From contig KQ482042.1 of the NCBI GenBank assembly GCA_001430745.1, positions 2,481,753 to 2,512,505 of the forward strand: DNA of 30,753 nucleotides. The letters run 5' to 3'. This DNA comes from Auxenochlorella pyrenoidosa (Eukaryota; Chlorophyta; Trebouxiophyceae; Chlorellales; Chlorellaceae). Positions 1 to 10,786 of the stretch are shown in pieces. Numbering within the stretch: position 1 is the stretch's first letter; each line of letters opens with the position of its first letter. The notes below the pieces were generated by a model. That model was not told where the DNA came from and did not search any database. It saw only the letters and a list, made by a program, of their open reading frames with translations. A program made the translations under genes and the position numbers.

Positions 1-1302
1 CGCTGCTGCGCCTCGCTGGCGCCCTCCCAGCCACCGGGCCTGCGCAGCAGCGGCGGCACGCACCTCGGCAGCCACTCAGGCCCCATTGCAGCAAGCCGCT
101 GGCAGAGCATCCATACAGGTGGGCAATGGCGCTGTTCGCAACGATGCTGCCGGCGACCAGAGCCGGGCATGCACTGCTGCGGACGCGCGCCTGCAGCAGC
201 CGCCTGCTGCCCCAGCCGAGGCCCCACCTGGTGCGGTTCAGGCAGATGACGCGCAGGAACCACAGCGCGCGCGGCATGGGAGGTGCCAGCTCAGCCAGCA
301 GCTCAAACATGCGGCTGGTCCGCGGGAAGCCGTGGGGGACCTGGCCAGCCTCGCCGCCGGCGCCCCAGCCCAGCAGGCGCAGCGGCGGCGCGCCCGGCGA
401 CGCCAACTGCTGCCGCGCCCAGGCCTCGGCCACCTCGCGAGTAGCAGCGCCGCGGCTGGGCTGCTGCGGGAAGCGCGGCGCTGCGGGGGCCGCCTCGCCG
501 GCCGCAGCAACGCTGCCAGCACCCAGCGGGGTGTCAAAGAGCACATCGGCCTTGCGCTTGGCGGCCAGGTGGCGAGAGGGGCCCTGCAGCTGCTGACGCA
601 GAGCCTGCAGGGTGGAACAGGGGAATAAGCAGCTTTGATGTGCGCCATGATGTGTGGACAGACGCGTGGCGCCGAGCATTGTTGACAGCTGAGGGCAGGA
701 GAAAGCATGCCAGCACACGCACGCGCCCTGGGCGGCAAAGCCACATGCTCAGGTATTATCAGATGCAGAGACCGCAGTGCGATGCGTCTTTGGCCAAACA
801 GCACAGCGCCACAGCCGGTCTGCCCAGCTGCATGATGAGGGAGCGGCTGCTGCCCTCGTGGCCAACCAACCTTTCGCCAGTAGGCGATGCTGGCAGGCGA
901 GTAGAAGCCGGGCGGCTGGTCGGTGAGCGTCAGCTGCAGCTCCCGCTTGGCATCAAAGCCCAGCGCCTGTGCCTCGCTGTGCTGGTAGCCATGCTGCAGC
1001 GCGTCAGCGCTGAGCTCGTCCTCAGGGCAGCCCTGGGTGGGGCAGGGGGGTCGGGGCCGGCAAGGGTGTGGTTGCGTCTTCAAACAGACAGGCACACTGC
1101 CCGTCAATTCTGGCACTGCTACACATGCACACAATAATGAGCGTTCTGCTGTGAATATATCTTATAGCAGGGGAGCAGGGTGAAAGTGCAAGTGGAGCAG
1201 AACTGGCGCCGGCAGCGCCCGCCTGCTGGTGCTCACCGGCAGGTGTGGGAAGACGTCTGGCAGGCCCAGCGACTCGCTTAGGGGCCACGGGTAGCTCTCC
1301 AT
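1..1302 (-). CDS. MED12: Mediator complex subunit 12, N-terminal part (partial)
   Basis: MED12 belongs to the kinase module of the Mediator complex, which links transcription factors to RNA polymerase II in the nucleus. Proposed exons are 1302-1237, 1032-871 and 604-228, all phase-consistent. Exon 1 starts MESYPWPL and carries LGLPDVFPHLP. Exon 2 opens with GCPEDELSADALQHGYQ. Together they follow the conserved MED12 start (LGxPDxxPxxP, then CPEExL and QxGY). Exon 3 has an AAKRKADVLFDTPLG stretch and then VPHGFPRTSRMFELL and MPRALWFLRVICLN, which match the Med12-domain block around VPHGYRRKxLFEVL and LLRATWFIKVTYLN. A donor may lie after base 228; otherwise the frame stays open to the window edge, where the gene is cut. 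The region between the domain's two halves is poorly conserved and rich in Ala, Pro and Gly. The ATG at 1302 is the first good start, but an upstream exon cannot be excluded. Identity is fairly certain; the exact 5' end is not. Confidence 0.82.
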
Positions 1303-1651
1303 GCTCGCGCAGCGCCTGCGCGCACTGACTACGCGAGTTTTGGCGCCAACCTGAGAAAAGCAAAGCCCATCGCTCCAGAAGAGGCAATCTGAAAGCTGTT
1401 TCTACGCTGCTCTCATGGCTTGGGCAGCGAACACCCGAGAAGAGCCCCAGGGAGCAGAGCTCCCTGCACGCAGCCTCTCTGCTTGTGACTACTTCGTTTT
1501 GTTTTTATTGAATTGATAGTGAACGACGAACACCGATCGATGTGAAAAGTGATCAGAGCAAGATTGATTCCGGCAGGATGCAAATTTGGCACGCTGCCGC
1601 TCAGCCAAAGTGTTGCTCAGCCAAGTGTTGCGGGCAACAAGCAACCTAATG
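1303..1651. other. Spacer between PPP4R2 and MED12
   Basis: This spacer of about 350 bp lies between two genes on the minus strand. It must hold the PPP4R2 3' UTR and the MED12 promoter and leader. On the minus strand an AATAAA hexamer lies at 1509-1504, about 145 nt past the PPP4R2 stop, in a locally AT-rich patch. I see no coding exon or clear promoter motif. Confidence 0.5.
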
Positions 1652-3768
1652 TCACTGCTGCTCGTGCTGAGGCCCGGCTGCTGCATCTGCTGCACCTGCT
1701 GCTACATTGGTTGCTTCTAGTCCAGCAGCAGTTCCGTCGAGTCGGCAGGCCTCGGATGGCTGCTGCGCCTCTGGCTGCTGAGGCGCCTGCTGCTGCTCCG
1801 GTGCTGCCGCATCAATGTCCATGCTGGCGGGCTCTGACGCATCTGGCGACTCGGCAGGCGCTCCTTCTCCGGCACGGTCCACTGCACTTCCCTGGTGCTG
1901 CTCTTGCTGCTGCGACGGCGAGGGCTGCTGCTGGTCCGGCGAGGTGTGCGCCGCGACCGGGCTTGCGGGCCTTGCCGCCGGCTCGCTGCTGCCACCTGAA
2001 GCTGCATGGCCTGGATTGCCCTCGCTGCCGCTGCCGCTGTTCGCGCCTGCAGCATTTGCACCTGCATGAGCGGGATCAGCAAGCGCTGATTCCACAAATG
2101 CCGCGGCCTCGAGCTGCATCGCCTCTGTGGGGGCCTCGCCCGCCGCGCCCGCCGCTTCCCCGCCACCTGCCGGCTGCCCATCATCTGCACCCGTGTGGTG
2201 GCCGGCTCCCCCTTGCTCCAGGCCATTCGGCAGGCCCAGTCGTCCCTCCTGCTCCTGCTGCTGCCGCAGCTGCTGCTGCGCGGCGGCCATGGCTTGCGCG
2301 TGCTGCTGCAGCCGCGCCTGGTGCTGCTGCGGGTCGAGCACCTGCGGGGCCGGGGACGGCGGGCAGTCGGTGGGCGCCAAGGGTCTGGGGGCGGGGGGCT
2401 GGAGCCATCTGGGGGCCATCGCTGGGCACGGTGTGCTGGCTCAGGCCTGTGCAGGTGCACAGCCTGCTGCCCACCACCAGTCTGGGCACGCGGCTCCCCC
2501 CCACACCTGCGGCGGCCGGCCGTCGAGGTAGGGAGACTTGGGGTTGACGTTGACGCCGCCAAGGGTGGCCAGCGAGGGCGGTGGGGGCAGCTGCGCATCC
2601 GGCTGCCGCGTGCTGGTCACCATGAGCAGCTTCTCAATCGCCACCGCCTGGCGGGCGGGAGTGCAGGGGGCACACGTTGGGGCCGATGCCTCGAGTCCCA
2701 CCCGCCTTTCCAGCAACCCCTGCCGTGGCTGGAATGTGCACCCATTCACCCCAACGGGCCTGCACAGCTGCAGAGGCTGCTTGCACTTCACCAGGCCTGC
2801 ACGCCCTGGGCGCTGGCATTCCTGGCGCTCTGCCTGCTCGGCCCCAGCAGCCCGGCTCCAATCCCAGCGAGATGCTGCCTGCATGCCTGCCAGGCGCCCC
2901 GCCCATGCTGCCCGCCCCCACTCACCACCTTGTCCAGCCGCGCGTACTGCCTGCGCGGCTCCAGCAGCACCTCGCACAGCCGCTGCAGGGTGAACGGCGC
3001 GGCCTCGTGCCCATCCAGCAGCGCATGCAGGCGCGCCGCCAACGCGTCCACAGACTCAAAGCCGGCGGGCGGCGGCCGCGGCGGGCCCTCGACCTGTAGC
3101 GCCCACACAGGGGCAGGTGGGCGTGGCGAGGCGGCGCTGGTCATGAGCCAAGGCGTGCAGCACCGACCGAGGCGTGAGCGCGGCGCATGGTGGCTCATTC
3201 CGTGAGCAGTGGGCATCACGCAGCACCATGTCAACATGCACAGCTCTTGTTCTGCTCTCTGGTGCTGTCAGGCCTCCAGTTTGCATGAGCACTCACCTCG
3301 GCCTCCTGGCGACCAAAGTCGGCAAGCACCGCGTCAACTAGCGAGTGCAGCAGCGGCGCCAGCAATCGCCATTCATACCGTTGCAGCCCTGTCAAGGCTG
3401 TTTCTGCCAGCACGCCACGCAGCGGCGCATCCAGCGTCGCACGTTCCGACAGGGGCAGGCTGCAGGGCAGGCAGAGGCCGGGCGGCGGCAGCGGCGGGAG
3501 GGGCAGGAGCGGGAAGTGCCGTCGAGCGCAGCGAGCAACCATCATCCTCAATCTTCACCCTTGCTTCAGGAACTCGCAAGAGCCCTGGTCGCAGTCGACA
3601 GGCTTGCAAAAGGTGATCACTGAGCGAGCGGCGACCCCCACACTTCTTGCGCCATCCCCACCTGGAAAATTGCTCTAGTCGATCGGCGCCTGCAATGCTG
3701 CCGCTTGCAGTCTCAAGAGGGACGGCCTGTTGCGCGGCCGGCGCTACAGGCGCCCCTGATTCGCTCAT
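1652..3768 (-). CDS. PPP4R2: Protein phosphatase 4 regulatory subunit 2
   Basis: This is regulatory subunit 2 of the PP4 serine/threonine phosphatase, which binds the PP4 catalytic subunit. In other eukaryotes the complex acts in DNA-damage recovery and centrosome or spliceosome maturation. Exons are 3768-3662, 3459-3297, 3093-2926, 2647-2507 and 2341-1652, giving about 422 residues. The conserved N-terminal domain is clear: ETALTGLQRYEWRLLAPLL (family ASTGxxxYxWxxLKxxL) in exon 2, PFTLQRLCEVLLEP at about residues 123-136, and EKLLMVTST at about 151-159, where family members read EKNLLVTST. The last exon, about 229 residues, is low complexity (Gln, Ala, Ser and Pro runs, with acidic stretches), as is usual for the disordered tail of this family. 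The first exon is chosen because CAG|GTGGGG at 3662/3661 gives the right phase. An ATG at 3798 in the same frame is an alternative start, and a start at 3545 without that exon is also possible. Confidence 0.82.
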
Positions 3769-4069
3769 CAGGCAAGGTAATGCACCAAAATGACGCAAGC
3801 ACCGCCACGCCGGTCGACAGGGAGGCTTCCGAAGGCTGCAAAATGCTCGGCGACAGAAGGTGATGCAGCCGAACGGGCTGCAATCCTTTGAACTGTTGGG
3901 GGATCTTTGCCGTTAGACGCTGGATGTCAGACGAGCAGGGCCGGTTTGAGGCAGGTTTGAGGGCCGGCACGCCCAGCAGCTGAAACAAAAAATAAAGGGA
4001 GCCCAGGATGGCCTCGTCGCAGTCGCCAAATCAAACAGACGTCAGGGCTACAAGATCGAGAGTAAAAAA
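3769..4069. promoter_or_regulatory. Divergent promoter region between PPP4R2 and ORC6
   Basis: About 300 bp separates the start codons of two head-to-head genes, so it should hold both promoters. A short A-rich stretch lies immediately before the ORC6 ATG. I see no TATA box or convincing E2F site. This is inferred from gene orientation only. Confidence 0.4.
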
Positions 4070-6418
4070 ATGGGGGACGTGAGCACGCTTGTAAAGCGGC
4101 TTTCGCTCCCTCAGAGCGTGGCAGCAAAGGCGGCAGAGTATGCTAGGCTGTTGACGGCGAGGATGGGTCCTGGAGGACTGGGCCAGGTGATCTCGCGGCT
4201 GCGTGGGGAGGGGGAAGGCTGCCGCAGAGCAGACGGCAGCAGCCAGCGACAGCACCGCTTTCGCAATCAAGCTTACCAAGTACCAACTGCATCAGGCTTG
4301 CCCTGAAGCGTCCCTATCCAACCCCCGCACCCAATAGTTTGAGCTGTGCAAGGGTGCGGTGTGCGTGGAACTGGCATGCATGACGCTTGGCCAGGCAGTG
4401 GACTCCACGCTGGTGGCCCGCTTCAGCGGCGTCAGCGAGAAGGTGGGCGGGCTCTGGGCCGCCATGAGGTCGACATTGCCCAAAACGGCCTGTCTTCACT
4501 CTGCTCTGCTCGATGCTGGCTGACCGGCTTCCGCTGCTAGGCTGTGCCCCAGCGCTTGACGCGCCCCGGTACGCTTGGCTGCCGGCAGGTGTATCGCAAC
4601 GCCAAGGTGGCGCTGCAGAAGGTGCTGGGGGTAACCAGCAAGGCAACGGCACGGGACCTGTGCATCCAGGTGTGGGGGACAGGGAGCGACCTTGCGCAGG
4701 CAGGCATAGGGCGGGCAGCCCGGCTCCCGGCCAAGGCTTCGCTGGTGGTCTGTGCCTGTGTGCTGGTCAGCCCGTGCCCTGCCATACCACCCACACCACA
4801 AACCATACCAGCCCCCACCCCTGGCCGCAAACCCCATTGTGCGACCTGTAGTTTGGCTGCGCACGACACGACCAGAGCGTGCGGGCCTTGCTGGCAGCCT
4901 ACAAGGAGCGCTTTGTCAAATCGCTGCCGCCGGCGCAGCAGGCTCACGTCGACTTTGGGCGGCCCGTCTTCCTGGCAGCAGCCTTCTACCTGGTTGCCAG
5001 GAAGCACAAGGTGCAGGTGAGGAGGTGGCCATTGAGAACCAGGCTGCACAACGGTGCACAGGTGGCGCATGCTGCAATGAGAGCCTGCCAGGCAATCTGC
5101 TGCCTGCCAGTGTGCCAAGGTCCCGGCACGGGACACGTGCCCTCTGCAGGTGGACCGCATGAAGTTGCTGGGCCCGCTGGGGGTGACCGCCACCGAGTTT
5201 GCGCAGGTAGGCGCTTGCTGCTCGGCGCTGCCGGCCCCCACCGCAGAATGCACGTGCCGCAGCAGCACGCCCGCTGCAGTCCGGCCTCGAGCGTGTCAAC
5301 CCCTGCCGCAACACTGATAGGACGCCCCCCTCTGCTGCTTCTCCTCCCACCTCATTCCCTGGCTTACGCCCCAGGTCTGCGCCTCCATGGCCGACCTGTG
5401 CGCCGACCTGTGCGGCGAGCAGCGCAAGCGAAAGGCGGCGGGGCTGGCGGAGGAGCGCGCCGCCCTGATCGAGCGCACAGGGTGAGTGGGACGGGGCGTG
5501 CCAACGCTGCGCAACAAAGCTCGGGGGGCGTTTTCAGGTTGAGACGTGCGTTTGCCGGTCGCAAGCGTGGAGGGCACGGTCTTCTCTGATGCAGCCGCTG
5601 CACACCGCAGCCATCATGACGATGTGGCAAGCAGCGTCTGGCATCTCGTGGCTGCCGCCAGCCCCTCTCACTTGCCCTGGTTCTCTCGCAGCCTCCTGCA
5701 ACCGCCTGCAAAGCTCCGCCTGCCTTGCAGCGCTGCCGACGATGGCGACGCGGCGAGCGGCAGCGAGGACGAGGTGGAGGATGAGAATGACGTGGGGCAC
5801 CGCGTGAACGCCAGGAAGCAGCGGCAGCGGGTGAGGAGCTGGGAGGGATGAGGTTGGGGGCCCGGTGGGTAGGTGGGTGGTGGGTGATGGCATCATGCCA
5901 GACTGCTGCTGCCCATAGTTGCGTTTCTTTGCTTCTGATGCACCCCAACTCTTCGGGTGCGCCGCTCGCTGGTGCAGGCGCATCAGGGCCAGCGCATGCC
6001 GTGTCTGCAGGCCAGCGGTGCGCCGTCTGGTCTGCTCAGCTGTTGCCTGCTTGCCAGCAATCATGGCTGCCCCGACCTCTGTGCCCCAACCTGCCGGCAC
6101 CGCTTGCAGGATTACGAGGAGTGGAAGTCACGCATGCTGGCAGAGAAGAAGGACACCGGCAGCCGCGGCGACAGCAAGAAGGAGCAGCAGCTGACAGAGA
6201 AGAAGCTGCGGCAGGCGACGCTCAGCTTTGCACCACCACCAGCGGCGGAGGCAGCAGGCGCAGCAGAAGGAGGAGCAGGAGGAGCAGTAGCAGAGACGGG
6301 CTGCAACGAACAATCTCCTGGCAAACAGGCAGCAGCAGCCAGCAGCAAGGGCAAGGGTCAGGCATCAGGCCGGAGGGCAGCAGGTGCAGCCAAACAGGGT
6401 ATTGCCGGCAGCAAGTGA
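4070..6418 (+). CDS. ORC6: Origin recognition complex subunit 6
   Basis: Orc6 is the smallest subunit of the origin recognition complex, which marks replication origins and helps load MCM in the nucleus. Eight phase-consistent exons give about 346 residues: 4070-4186, 4338-4442, 4589-4669, 4852-5016, 5150-5206, 5375-5481, 5731-5830 and 6110-6418. The order of conserved blocks follows plant Orc6. There is an N-terminal helix (AAKAAEYARLL), a first cyclin-like fold with LCKGAVCVELA, FSGVSEK and LGVTSKATARDLCIQFGC, and a second fold with YKERFVKSLP, DFGRPVFLAAAFYLVARKHK, VDRMKLLGPLG and SMADLCADLCG. An acidic linker follows (SEDEVEDEND). The last exon begins DYEEWKSRML, the C-terminal motif that contacts Orc3 in animal Orc6 and whose Tyr is hit in human Meier-Gorlin syndrome. 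The basic tail contains RQATLSF at residues 278-284, a degenerate PIP-like motif. It is divergent from PPP4R2 and convergent with the gene at 6569-7683. Confidence 0.92.
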
Positions 6419-6471
6419 AACGCAGCACTGTCGAGAATGGCTGAGGGGCACCGCGGGCCGGCATCCATGCA

Positions 6472-6476
6472 TTACA
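6472..6476 (-). terminator. TGTAA poly(A)-signal candidate
   Basis: TGTAA is the usual chlorophyte poly(A) signal. On the minus strand one copy lies about 93 nt past the stop codon at 6569, in the 150-bp convergent spacer shared with ORC6. It is a short motif, so a chance match is possible. Confidence 0.3.
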
Positions 6477-6568
6477 CCCATACAGCATGTCTTTTATTGT
6501 GCAACCAAGTCAAATGCTGCTACATGCATGAAATCCCGCAGTGCAGTTCCAAATTCAGGACCAAATCA

Positions 6569-7683
6569 TCACTGGGCTGCCGCAGTGGCCGTTGCCGCAT
6601 CCAGTGCTGTCTGAATCGTGCCGCTGCTGTGCCCAGGCTGTACCGCCGCCAGCACAAGCTGCTTGCCAAGGCTGCGCCAGTCCAGAGGATCCCCTGCTTG
6701 CGTGCCCTCCACATCTAGGGCGAATACCTGAGCAACTGCAGGGGTAGCGCCGCTGCCGCACTGGGCCGCCCTCAGCAGCTGGGCGACTGCCTCGGGAGCG
6801 GCAAAGATCAGCAGGTTTTCTCGCTCGACCGCCGCCGCACCCAGGCCTGCATCCAGCTCCACCCGCCAGTTCTGCTGCAGCAGCTCGGCCCACACGCCCT
6901 CTGCCGCCGCCGCCTGCTGCTCGTGGCCAGCCGCCGCCGCGTCGTCCAGCTGCGCCCGCTGGCGCACCTTCAGGAAGTAAGGGGGCTTGTCCCGCCCCGC
7001 CCACACCTGCTGCGCAAAGCGCAGGGCCTGCGGCCATGATCAGGAGGAGAGGGAAGGGCGCAGGGGTGGGCAGCTCGCCAGTTTATTTGCCAGGCAGGGG
7101 GCAAGTGGGGTGCCTCGGTCTTGCAATCATGCACATGGGATTGTGCTGCTGCGCCTGGTGCCATTTCATTCACCTGCTGTGAGGAGAATGCCTGCGCAAA
7201 AGTGAGCGGCTGCAGAAAGGCACGCAGACCCTCGGCGCCGGCGCTGGCGTCGCCTGCTTCGGCAGCTGCCGGCGCTGCCACCAGTACCACCAGCTTGCGC
7301 TTCATGGCATCCGTTAGGGCGTCAAACTCCTCCTCGTCCTCGTACCTGCGAGAAGGATGCGTGCAAGGGTGCAGCCCTCTGCGTTGCTGGTCGGGGCAGC
7401 CGACTCAGCGCTCTTCTTTGACTCACAAATATATGCAAGTTAGGCAGCTCTGCACGCCTGCACCCTACACATGACATAGTTAAATCCGCTGTCTGGCTCA
7501 CCAGTGCTCAGAGGTGGCCACCACTCGCAGGCCCGCAGCAGCGCCTGCCCGCCGCTGCCGGCCATGACGCTGCTGATGCCCGAGACTGGCGCTGTTTGGG
7601 CGGATTTGCAGAGCTCTGACGCAATGATTAGCGAAGCGCGCGTTCGCCACAGCGGCAGCGCAAGCCACGGGACGGGCGGCCAT
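6569..7683 (-). CDS. Conserved-looking protein of unknown function, probable plastid transit peptide
   Basis: I do not recognise the family. Three phase-consistent exons (7683-7502, 7345-7174, 7027-6569) give about 270 residues. The first 55 or so residues begin MAARPVACAAAVANARFANH. They are rich in Ala, Arg and Ser and have no acidic residue before SEHW, as expected for a chloroplast or mitochondrial transit peptide. After the acidic patch YEDEEEF comes MKRKLVVLVAAP, which looks like a beta strand and the start of a fold. Then follow FLQPLTFAQAF, KPPYFLKVRQ, an Ala-rich helical stretch and WRVELDAGLG, with a C-terminal DWRSLGKQLVLAAV. There is no membrane helix, and no Cys/His metal cluster or catalytic signature that I can name. 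It converges on ORC6, whose stop is 150 bp away. The gene model is good; no function can be assigned. Confidence 0.65.
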
Positions 7684-8092
7684 GTAAAGCAGAGCAGGGG
7701 CTAGATTTCAGGCCTCAAGAGAATTGTGCCGTGATTCAGCAGTACGCACAGCGATAATGCACGTCGATCGCGGCACCAGGTGGCTTACAGGCACAGGCGG
7801 GGGCAGCACAGCATCGGCAGCAGGGAACTGGGTGTGGCACCGGCGTCCATGCCACAGTATTCGTTACATGCAAGATGGCTGTACAAAAGAGGCAAGTTAT
7901 GCAGTCAAAGAATAGGATACAGGGGTAGAGTGCGGTACAGGAGCATTAAGTCAAGACGCAGACGCAAGAGGCGGCGGTCATGTCGGTCAAGGCTGCGGCG
8001 GTAAAGGAGGCATGGCCAGGAGAGAAACAGCTGCGCAGCTGTCACGGGTGTTGATACAGCGAGCAGAGTGCAGAGAGGCGGGCTGCCAGGTA
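7684..8092. other. Spacer between two minus-strand genes
   Basis: About 410 bp that should contain the 3' UTR of the coiled-coil gene and the promoter of the gene at 6569-7683. Apart from the TGTAA motif listed separately I see no coding exon, repeat or clear promoter element. Confidence 0.5.
7864..7868 (-). terminator. TGTAA poly(A)-signal candidate
   Basis: This minus-strand TGTAA lies about 225 nt past the stop codon of the coiled-coil gene at 8093. Spacing and motif fit a green-algal mRNA 3' end, but the motif is short and unsupported by transcript data. Confidence 0.3.
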
Positions 8093-10501
8093 TCACGAGG
8101 CCCCGCGCTTCACGGGGCTGCCGCCCCACCAGCCGCCGGTTAGCTTGGCGGGCGGGGATGATGCCTGCGCCTGCTTCCTTCCCTGCAGCTTGCTCGCTGC
8201 AGGCGGCTTGGCGGGGCTACCGTCGCTCTTTGCGCTGTCTGTGCGGCCGTGGGGGGAGGCAGACAGCGGCGTGCCGCGCTCGCCGCCGTCGCCCTGGCCC
8301 TGCAGCTCAGCTGCGCGCATCAGCGCGGCAAGCTTCTCCTGCTTGGCCTGCTCCAGCTGCTCCCTCACGGCCGCCAGCTCCTGCAGTGCGCAGGTGGCAG
8401 TGCATGGCTGGGCAAGGGGCCAATACAGACGTGGCAGCACCCGGGCCCTGTCAAACAATGAGCAACCCAAAGCCCTGGCAGGCAGGCCACAAGGGACGTC
8501 GGAAACCAAAAGGCAGGGACAGTGTCACGAGCCCGCCGACCCCCACTTGCCTCTGTGAGCTGCGCGATGCGCCCGTCGGCGCGCGATCGGCCGCCCTCTG
8601 CCTCCGAGACGCGCACCAAGGCTGCTACCTTTTGCTGCGCCGCCTCCTCCGCCTGCTGCTGTGCCGCATCTGCTGCCTCGCGCTGCGCCTGCAGCTGCTG
8701 CCGCAGCGAGGACACCTGCAGGGCAGGCATAGGCAGCGGGGCCACACAGGCTGGGCGGGGCTTGGTGTGCTCAGCTCACCGCCTGTACGACAGCAGGGCA
8801 GCGCGGGCAGGCGCGCCCCCCTGCCAGCCGCCCCGCGTGCCGCCCCCCACCTCTTCAGCGTGGTGCTGCACAAGCGCCTGAACGTCGCCCTCCTGCCGCC
8901 CCCGCAGCTCAGCCGCTGCCGCCTCGGCCGCCTGCTGCGCGCTGCGCGCCGCCTCCGCCTCCTGCTGCGCCGCCTGCAGGCGCTCCTCCAGCTGGCCCAC
9001 GTGACCCTGATGCGAGGCACGATGGGGGGCAGCACAACGGTTGGCAGGTGGTCCCGGGCACGGGGCGCGGGAACACAGGTTGAGCAGTGAATTCAGGCGT
9101 GCACTCGCGCGCATTCCGCCACCACCCCAGTCCCGGCCCACCTTGAGCTCTGCCACCTCCTCCCTCAGCTGCTGCTGCACAACTGCATGCGCCGCCGCCA
9201 GCTCATCGGTGGCCCGCTGCCGCTCCTTGGCCTCGGCCGCCGCCGCCTCGCTTGCCGCCGTCGCAGCACCCAGCTGCCGCCGCAGCTCCTGCCCCTCCTG
9301 CTCCAGCTGCCGCTCCCGCTGGCCCAGCCGCGCCGCCTGCGCCTGCGCCGCCTCCAGCTCCTGCCGCAGGCCCGGCAGCGCTTCCGCCTCGGCCGCCTTG
9401 AGCAGGGCAGCAGCCAGCTGCGCGCGCAGCTCCGCTGCCTGCCGCTCCAGCTCCACCCGCTGCAGGGACTCGGTCTCCGCCCTGCTGCTCACCTCCCGCA
9501 GCTGCTGCTCCAGCTGCAGGGCGCGAGGACGGGCAGCAGCGCGGGCAGCGCGGGCGTCACGGGCCGTGCAGGCGCAGTGCGGGCACACCCAGCGGCACAC
9601 ACACTGCCTGCCCTCCACGCTGCAATGCCCGCCCAGCGCAGCACCCACCAGCCGGCAGTTGTTGCTCGCGCCCAGCGCGGCCCCCGCCAGCCGGCAGTTG
9701 TTGCCCGCGCCAGCGCAGCCCCCGCCAGCGGGCGCGGCACCCACCCGCAGGTTGGCCGCCTTGAGCTCCTCGCCCTCGTACGCCGCGCGGTCGCGCTCGC
9801 CCATGACGCGCGCCGACTGGGCCTGGTAAAAGGCGAGCTCGCGGTCCAGCGCCGCGGCGCGCTCCAGCTGCTGCTTGAAGCCCTGCTCAGCGCGCCGCTT
9901 GGCGGCCTTGACCTCGGCCAGGTCCTCGCGCAGGCTGTCGCGCTCCTGGGTGGTGGCGCGCAGCGCGGCGCGGTGCGCAGCCAGCTCCTTCTCTGCGCCC
10001 AGAGGGGGGGGTTTTGAGGCAGGGGGCGAGGCAACGAGGATGGATGCATTGGGCGGGCACTAGCGCGCCATCCTTGCAGTCTGCAGGGCGCCGACAGCAC
10101 GCAGAGCCGGCCGGGTGAGCGAGGGGGCGCTGCGACACCGCACCGGCGGCTGCCTTGCCTGTGGAGAAGATGCGCTCCTGCAGCACGCTGCTGCTGTTGA
10201 AGGTGGTGCTGCCGCCATCAGAGCTGAGGCACAGATTCTCCAGATCTGCAAGCCAGCACGAAGACAGACAACAACGGGGGAACCAAGTGTGGGGGCAGCA
10301 GTTGAACACTGCCGCCGCCACTGCAACCCGCTCCCAGGTCGGTCGGGCCGCCATGGCGTGCTGTCATTAGCTGCATTATGGTTTGGAAAGACCGCAAAGC
10401 GGGGTGTGCGCACCCAGAACAAGCGCATCGCGCTCCCTCACGACCTCTTCCAGTTTTCGCTGCAGCTCCTTCAGCTGCTGTCGCAATTCCTTTTCTTCCA
10501 T
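8093..10501 (-). CDS. Long coiled-coil protein
   Basis: This is an alpha-helical coiled-coil protein of about 467 residues, with exons 10501-10414, 10245-10159, 9992-9745, 9513-9142, 9006-8851, 8715-8551 and 8380-8093. It starts MEEKELRQQLKELQRKLEEV. Then comes a short polar block (DLENLCLSSDGGSTTFNSSS), followed by almost continuous heptads rich in Ala, Glu, Gln, Leu and Arg, such as EQLERAAALDRELAFY-type and RLGQRERQLEQEGQELRRQL. The last 60 or so residues are disordered and Pro/Ser/Lys-rich, ending SPVKRGAS. The ELAFYQAQSARVMGERDRA block recalls plant cytoskeletal or trafficking coiled-coil proteins (EVI5-like/IPGA1 type), but low complexity makes this weak. No membrane segment is visible. 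Two of its introns (donors at 10158 and 8550) read best as GC-AG. It is divergent from the RecQ gene, with 285 bp between the start codons. Confidence 0.75.
9632..9737. repeat. 39-bp tandem repeat in an intron of the coiled-coil gene
   Basis: Two full 39-bp copies (9632-9670, 9671-9709) differ at about four positions, and a third partial copy follows to about 9737. The core is GCCGGCAGTTGTTGC. It lies inside the intron 9744-9514, close to the donor. Confidence 0.75.
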
Positions 10502-10786
10502 GGCTCAAAAGCTTCGGAACAGCTTGCGGGCGCCTGTGGGCAAAGAAACAAAGAGGGCACCAGTGCTGGGCGCAAGGTGACCCTCTCTCCACTGAAGCAC
10601 CTAACGAACGAGTGAAAATGGGGCAATGCTAGTTGAGAATGCGCAGTCTTCTTCTGACTGCCTGCTTGTGCCGGCATTTCGATACTCTCAACTTGCATCT
10701 TGGCCGGCCAATTGTCCCTTATCTCCTTCCATCGTGCCTCTTCATGCTCAGAGCATTCCAGGATCTCTTGTGAAGGCGCTGCAGCC
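10502..10786. promoter_or_regulatory. Divergent promoter region, coiled-coil gene and RecQ
   Basis: 285 bp between head-to-head start codons must contain both promoters and leaders. A CCAAT pentamer lies near 10709 on the plus strand. No TATA box is evident. Inferred from orientation only. Confidence 0.35.

Noticed and set aside
1552..2547. A plus-strand frame of over 330 codons opposite PPP4R2
   Set aside because: It is the antisense of the Gln/Ala-rich last exon of PPP4R2. High GC and triplet-biased sequence open shadow frames, and no family motif is present.
8776..9804. One 342-codon minus-strand reading frame running through introns of the coiled-coil gene
   Set aside because: It reads through introns containing a 39-bp repeat and loses the heptad pattern there. 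The spliced model gives continuous coiled coil with consistent phases.
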